Shown in pieces: positions 60,870-64,000 of a stretch of DNA of 64,000 bases; the first letter of the stretch is position 1; each line of letters starts with the position of its first letter. The translations under genes were made by a program, and so were the position numbers. The notes beneath the pieces were generated by a model that saw only the letters and a list, made by a program, of their open reading frames with translations, had not been told where the DNA came from and did not search any database. The DNA is from Sympetrum striolatum. Its lineage: Eukaryota > Arthropoda > Insecta > Odonata > Libellulidae. The DNA is taken from assembly GCA_947579665.1 (NCBI GenBank), contig CANPUZ010000059.1, positions 654,587 to 718,586 on the forward strand, written 5' to 3'.

Positions 60870-61250
60870 CCATCATCATCATCACCATCATCATCGTCGG
60901 CGTCTCACGCACATGCGAACGACACTAACCGACACCAACCACAACAGCACACGTTTAGCTTCCAGACTCTGGAATAGGGTGGGGGGAACGGGGACTGGGG
61001 TAGTTGGGCAGGGGCGGGGGGCAGGGGCAGTGGGGCTGGGGCAGAGGGGCCAAGGTAGTGGGAGGGGGGTTTGGGGGGAGGGTCGCGGGGGAACGGGATT
61101 GGGTGGGTTAGAGCGGAGGGTGGGTGAGGGCTGGGGGGTTGGGAATTTGTTAGGGTCGAGGGAAACCAGGTTGAACCCTGGCGAACTCGGCAAGGGGGGT
61201 TCTCGGGATTATTTAGGAAGGTAGGACGGCCGCACTGGGAAAAATGGGAA
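60870..61250 (+). mobile_element. 3' untranslated region of the Tx1-like LINE, G-rich
   Basis: It starts with a short (CAT)n run after the ORF2 stop. 60978-61095 is almost only G with single spacers on the plus strand, giving many GGG/GGGG runs. 61080-61240 is the segment also present at 53568. The end differs from the upstream copy after 'cggccgca(c/g)tggga' and has neither the stem-loops nor the (AAT)n tail, so this 3' end is truncated or replaced. Confidence 0.65.
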
Positions 61251-61254
61251 TGAG

Positions 61255-61643
61255 ATATCAATGTAGGTTAATTCTCCGTACTTAATTTCACAAAAAAATT
61301 GCGTCCAAATCACCCGTACAAAATTAATATCTAATACCTCAGGATCAACATTACTTGTAACGTAAATTAAAGCACGCATATACAAAAAATCTACGGAAAA
61401 GCAAGTAAAAGGCTTGGCCTCTAACTTGCTTTTCATATTGTCGGTAAATGCGAGGAAAGGTGAGTGAGCGATGTTATTTTCCCTTGGTCAGACCCTTTTA
61501 AGAATATGCGGCAAGTATATGGCGGATGAAACGTGTACTCGCGAACTCGAAAAAGTACAGCGTAAAGTGGTTCGTTCTGTTCAAAAATGCTACGGTAAAA
61601 AAGTACAAAATCGCTCTCAGACGTAGGTTAGGAATCCTTCACT
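61255..61643 (+). mobile_element. CR1/L2-group LINE fragment, plus strand, decayed
   Basis: It aligns in order with the reverse-strand element at 57.3-56.9 kb: 'gcgtccaaatcacc', 'ggatcaacatta', 'gcacgcatat', 'gaaaaatct..gg.aaagcaagtaaaag', 'gagcgatgttat', 'cttggtcagacc' and 'gacgtaggtt'. It covers the thumb and C-terminal region, with stops and indels, and ends near the position of the DVGWES codons. It abuts the broken 3' end of the Tx1-like element. Confidence 0.7.
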
Positions 61644-61747
61644 TGACTAGTTTTTTATTTATATGCTGGGGTAGGTGAGGCGCATTTGCCTCTACCCCAG
61701 CAGCTCTCCAAGTTATTACAAAGATCGTACATTTTGTTTAGTCAAGT
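61641..61747. mobile_element. 107-bp hairpin element with inverted ends
   Basis: The ends ACTTGACTA (61641-61649) and TAGTCAAGT (61739-61747) are perfect inverted copies. Inside, GCTGGGGTAG(gtg)AGGC pairs with GCCTCTACCCCAGC (61688-61701): a 14-bp stem with a three-base bulge around a six-base loop. No target duplication is obvious. It may be a miniature inverted-repeat element or a structured RNA end. Confidence 0.5.
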
Positions 61748-61844
61748 ACAATAGTATATAAATAAATAAATACATAAATATACAATAGATAAGAGTATAA
61801 AATTGTAAATAAATATGTGAATAAAGGTTTTCATAAAATACATA

Positions 61845-62665
61845 TAAATGCAAGGTGAAAAACTAATAAAAACACCTTTGGATACATAAGTAAATAAATA
61901 AGTAAAAGTGCTAAAAATGGTACATAAAAACAAGGTAAAAAACATTACGACTGTTAAAAAACACCTTGAGGTAAATGAGTAAATAAGTTGGTAAAACGTA
62001 CATGAAGCAAGGTGAAAAAATCTCCCCTATTAAAAAGCACCTTGAAAAATTTAAATAAATACATAGATAAAGATGCGATTGGTGTAAAAACAAGGTGAAA
62101 AACATTTCAAATGTAAAAACCACCTTGAGATAAATAAATAAATACATTGGTAAAAGTGCTAAGCACGGTATATAACAACAAGGTGAAAAAGGTCTCAACC
62201 GTTAAAAAAAACTTTAAAAAAATAAGGTAAAAACATAAATAAAAGTGTAAGTGGTATAAAAACAAGTTGAAAAAGTCTTCACTGTTAAACTACACCTTGA
62301 AAACAAAACTAAATAAAACATGGATAAAAGTGCTGGATATGTAAAAACAAGGTGAAAAACATTTAACCTGTTAAAAAACACCTTGAGAATAAATAAATAA
62401 CAGAATAAAAGTACTGAATATGTAAAAAACAATGTGAAAAAATCTTCACTTTTAAAAGAAACCTTGAAAATTAAAAAAAAACATAAATGGGTACAAGTGT
62501 GATCACTATACATAGAACAAGGTGAAAAAGATAAACAATTGATAAACAACACCTTGAGAAGTGAAATACACAGAATAAAACCAAGTGCTGATGCACTGTA
62601 TAGACACAAGATCAAGTTAAAATGTATAAAGGGATCTCAACCGTTAAGACACGTTGAAATAAATA
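61845..62665. repeat. Hairpin minisatellite, about ten copies of ~84 bp
   Basis: CAAGGTG-like left arms occur at 61851, 61931, 62008, 62091, 62179, 62263, 62348, 62430, 62518 and 62612, each followed about 20-25 bases later by a CACCTTG-like right arm. Arms are separated by A/T-rich loops, and units by (AAAT)n spacers. The arms pair with 5-7 bp in most units. Minus-strand frames across it are translations of the repeat, not genes. Confidence 0.75.
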
Positions 62666-62984
62666 AATAGACAAAGAAAAGCGGGATAAAAGAACTCAAA
62701 CAGTTAAAACCACAAAGAATTAAATAACAGTAGACGATAACAAAATACTGACGAACAGAAACACACACCCACACACTGTCACTATTAAACTAAAGTTTCA
62801 TCGTCCTTAATATCATTACACAACACGGGTAGCTAGGATGTAGGAAACTATAAGGTCAATAAATAAATAAATATATAAAAAGAATCCCCATCAGCATAAC
62901 TGTGTCGTGTACCGCCGGAGGAGGTGCTTCTCTAACTTCCCCCGCCTTCAAACAGGCCCGCAGCTCCGGTGAGATGTTGGAGGT
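62666..62984. other. Short unassigned stretch with a GC patch
   Basis: (AAAT)-rich sequence with a GC-richer patch at 62905-62975 ('accgccggaggaggtgc', 'cccgccttcaaacaggcccg'). The patch resembles old retrotransposon debris but could not be assigned. No gene seen. Confidence 0.3.
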
Positions 62985-63440
62985 ATCATTGCAGATAAGC
63001 AAGATGTAACTGTTTGAAAAAATAAAAAATCGCAGTATATAAAATTACTCAAAATCTATTAATTTATAGAGTAGTTGTAATATTATTTCATACTGTACAT
63101 GCAAGGGTTTTGGGATATCAAAGCAAATAAGCGGGATATAAGTGTTTGAAAAAAAAATCGAATCTATTTTAATTGCTCCGAACCAAAATCCATGAATTCA
63201 AATGAAAGCAATAGTAATTGACTTTCCTGTACGTGCAAGGGCTTTGCGATATAATTGCAAATAAGCGAGATATGAGGGTTTGAAAAAAGTAAAAAATTGA
63301 ATTTTTTAAAATTGCTCGAAATCAAAATCCATTAACTCTGATAGTAGGTTCATTTATTGTTGTTACTTCACATGCAAAGGTTATATGATATCATTGGAAA
63401 TGAGTGAGATATAATGCTTTGAAAAAATAAAAAGTCGAAT
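62985..63440. repeat. ~133-bp tandem repeat, four diverged copies
   Basis: The motif 'gcaaataagcg(a/g)gatat' recurs at 62991, 63123, 63257 and 63396, each followed by 'gtttgaaaaaa' and each preceded (from the second on) by 'catgcaaggg' or a relative. Confidence 0.7.
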
Positions 63441-63533
63441 TTTTTAAATTGTAATTTTGATTTGTTGATTTTGTAATAATTATCATCAATAATAGTCAAA
63501 AATTATCTTAGATATTTCAGATAGGATATAAAG

Positions 63534-64000
63534 GCAAAATGAAAAAAAAATTGTATTTTCAATAAAATTATCCGTTTTCGTTGCTTTTTATTCAAATGAT
63601 GATTAAATGTGGTAAATAATCAATTTTATCAATAAATGAGAGAAAAAAGCAACAAAAACGGATAATTTTAGCGAACATTCAGTTTTTTTCCTCTATTTTG
63701 CCTTTATTTCCTACATTTAATCAAATTATGAGCGAAAAAAGCAACGAAAACGGATAATTATAGTGAAAATTCAGTTTTTTTCCTCTATTTTGCCTTTATT
63801 TCCTACATTTAATCAAATTATGAGCGAAAAAAGAAACTAAAACTGATAATTTTAGCGAAAATTCAATTTTTTTCCTCTATTTTACCTTTTTTTCCTACAT
63901 TTAATCAAATTATGTGCAAAAAAAGCAACGAAAACGGATAATTTTAGCGAAAATTCAATTGTTTTCCTCTATTTGTCCTTTATTTCCTACATTTAATCGA
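63534..64000. repeat. 92-bp tandem repeat headed by an inverted copy; runs off the window
   Basis: 'acggataatt' recurs at 63658, 63750, 63842 (actgataatt) and 63934, exactly 92 bp apart, with 'gcaacgaaaa' before it and 'cctctattttgcctttattt' after it. Upstream, 63567-63589 is the reverse complement of 63643-63666, and the similarity extends about 65 bp, so the array starts with a head-to-head junction. It continues past the end of the window. Confidence 0.8.

Noticed and set aside
54271..60912. Many long antisense and off-frame frames inside the Tx1-like element
   Set aside because: These are shadows of ORF1 and ORF2 in GC-rich sequence; none has a recognisable motif.
53568..61245. LTR retrotransposon with long terminal repeats
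   Set aside because: The coding content is LINE type (endonuclease plus RT, no protease, integrase or RNase H order of LTR elements), and the upstream repeat ends in a LINE-style (AAT)n tail.
61742..62615. Minus-strand hydrophobic frames over the hairpin minisatellite
   Set aside because: They simply translate the repeat (recurring FF/YL runs) and have the repeat's period.

Overview
The window looks like nuclear DNA of an arthropod, probably an insect. It is AT-rich and non-coding over most of its length. It has GT-AG intron-like structures and non-LTR retrotransposons of two kinds: a Tx1/L1-superfamily element and a CR1/L2-group element with the (TACATC)n-type end common in arthropods. It also carries nested satellites and microsatellites. 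Nothing resembles a bacterial operon, CRISPR locus, virus or organelle. No intact cellular protein gene was found. The only cellular-gene-like coding signal is a small spliced reading frame near 2.48-2.77 kb that resembles a Myb/SANT-like DNA-binding domain.

Layout. 1-3.2 kb is single-copy AT-rich DNA with a chain of exon-like blocks ending in the Myb/SANT-like fragment. 3,209-37,437 is a head-to-tail array of seven very similar units (4,756, 4,942, 4,154, 4,943, 4,946, 5,064 and 5,424 bp). All the length differences come from four discrete changes to a basic ~4,945-bp unit: a 190-bp loss, a 310-bp gain, a 791-bp loss and a 479-bp retained block. Each unit is a mosaic. It holds one or two intron/short-exon modules, a four-hairpin block, a 310-bp subrepeat, a dispersed element with a palindromic start, a minus-strand peptide fossil, and three ~166-bp modules carrying a tRNA-like B box.

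37.4-51.6 kb holds diverged relatives of the same parts outside the array: an older partial copy (38.2-40.8 kb), segmental duplications, and composite repeats in which about 165-bp modules, each with a GGTTCGA-type B box, are strung together. The clearest is a six-module unit of about 1.23 kb (49.3-51.6 kb). 51.6-53.5 kb is AT-rich with nothing recognised.

53.57-61.25 kb is a sharply GC-rich island. It is a Tx1-like LINE with a gag-like ORF1 (zinc knuckle) and an ORF2 with an AP-endonuclease domain, reverse transcriptase and C-terminal Cys/His motif. It is broken by five in-frame stops, four homopolymer frameshifts, an Asp-to-Asn change in the RT catalytic box, and a CR1-like element inserted in reverse inside the endonuclease. 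About 165 bp of its 3' end occurs a second time immediately 5' of it, which suggests a head-to-tail pair. 61.25-64 kb carries another CR1-like fragment, a small hairpin element with inverted ends, a hairpin minisatellite and two further tandem repeats running off the end of the window.

The main theme is repeat evolution: tRNA-like modules, retrotransposon debris and intron-like modules amplified into higher-order arrays. All functional statements come from reading the sequence. No database or folding program was used.
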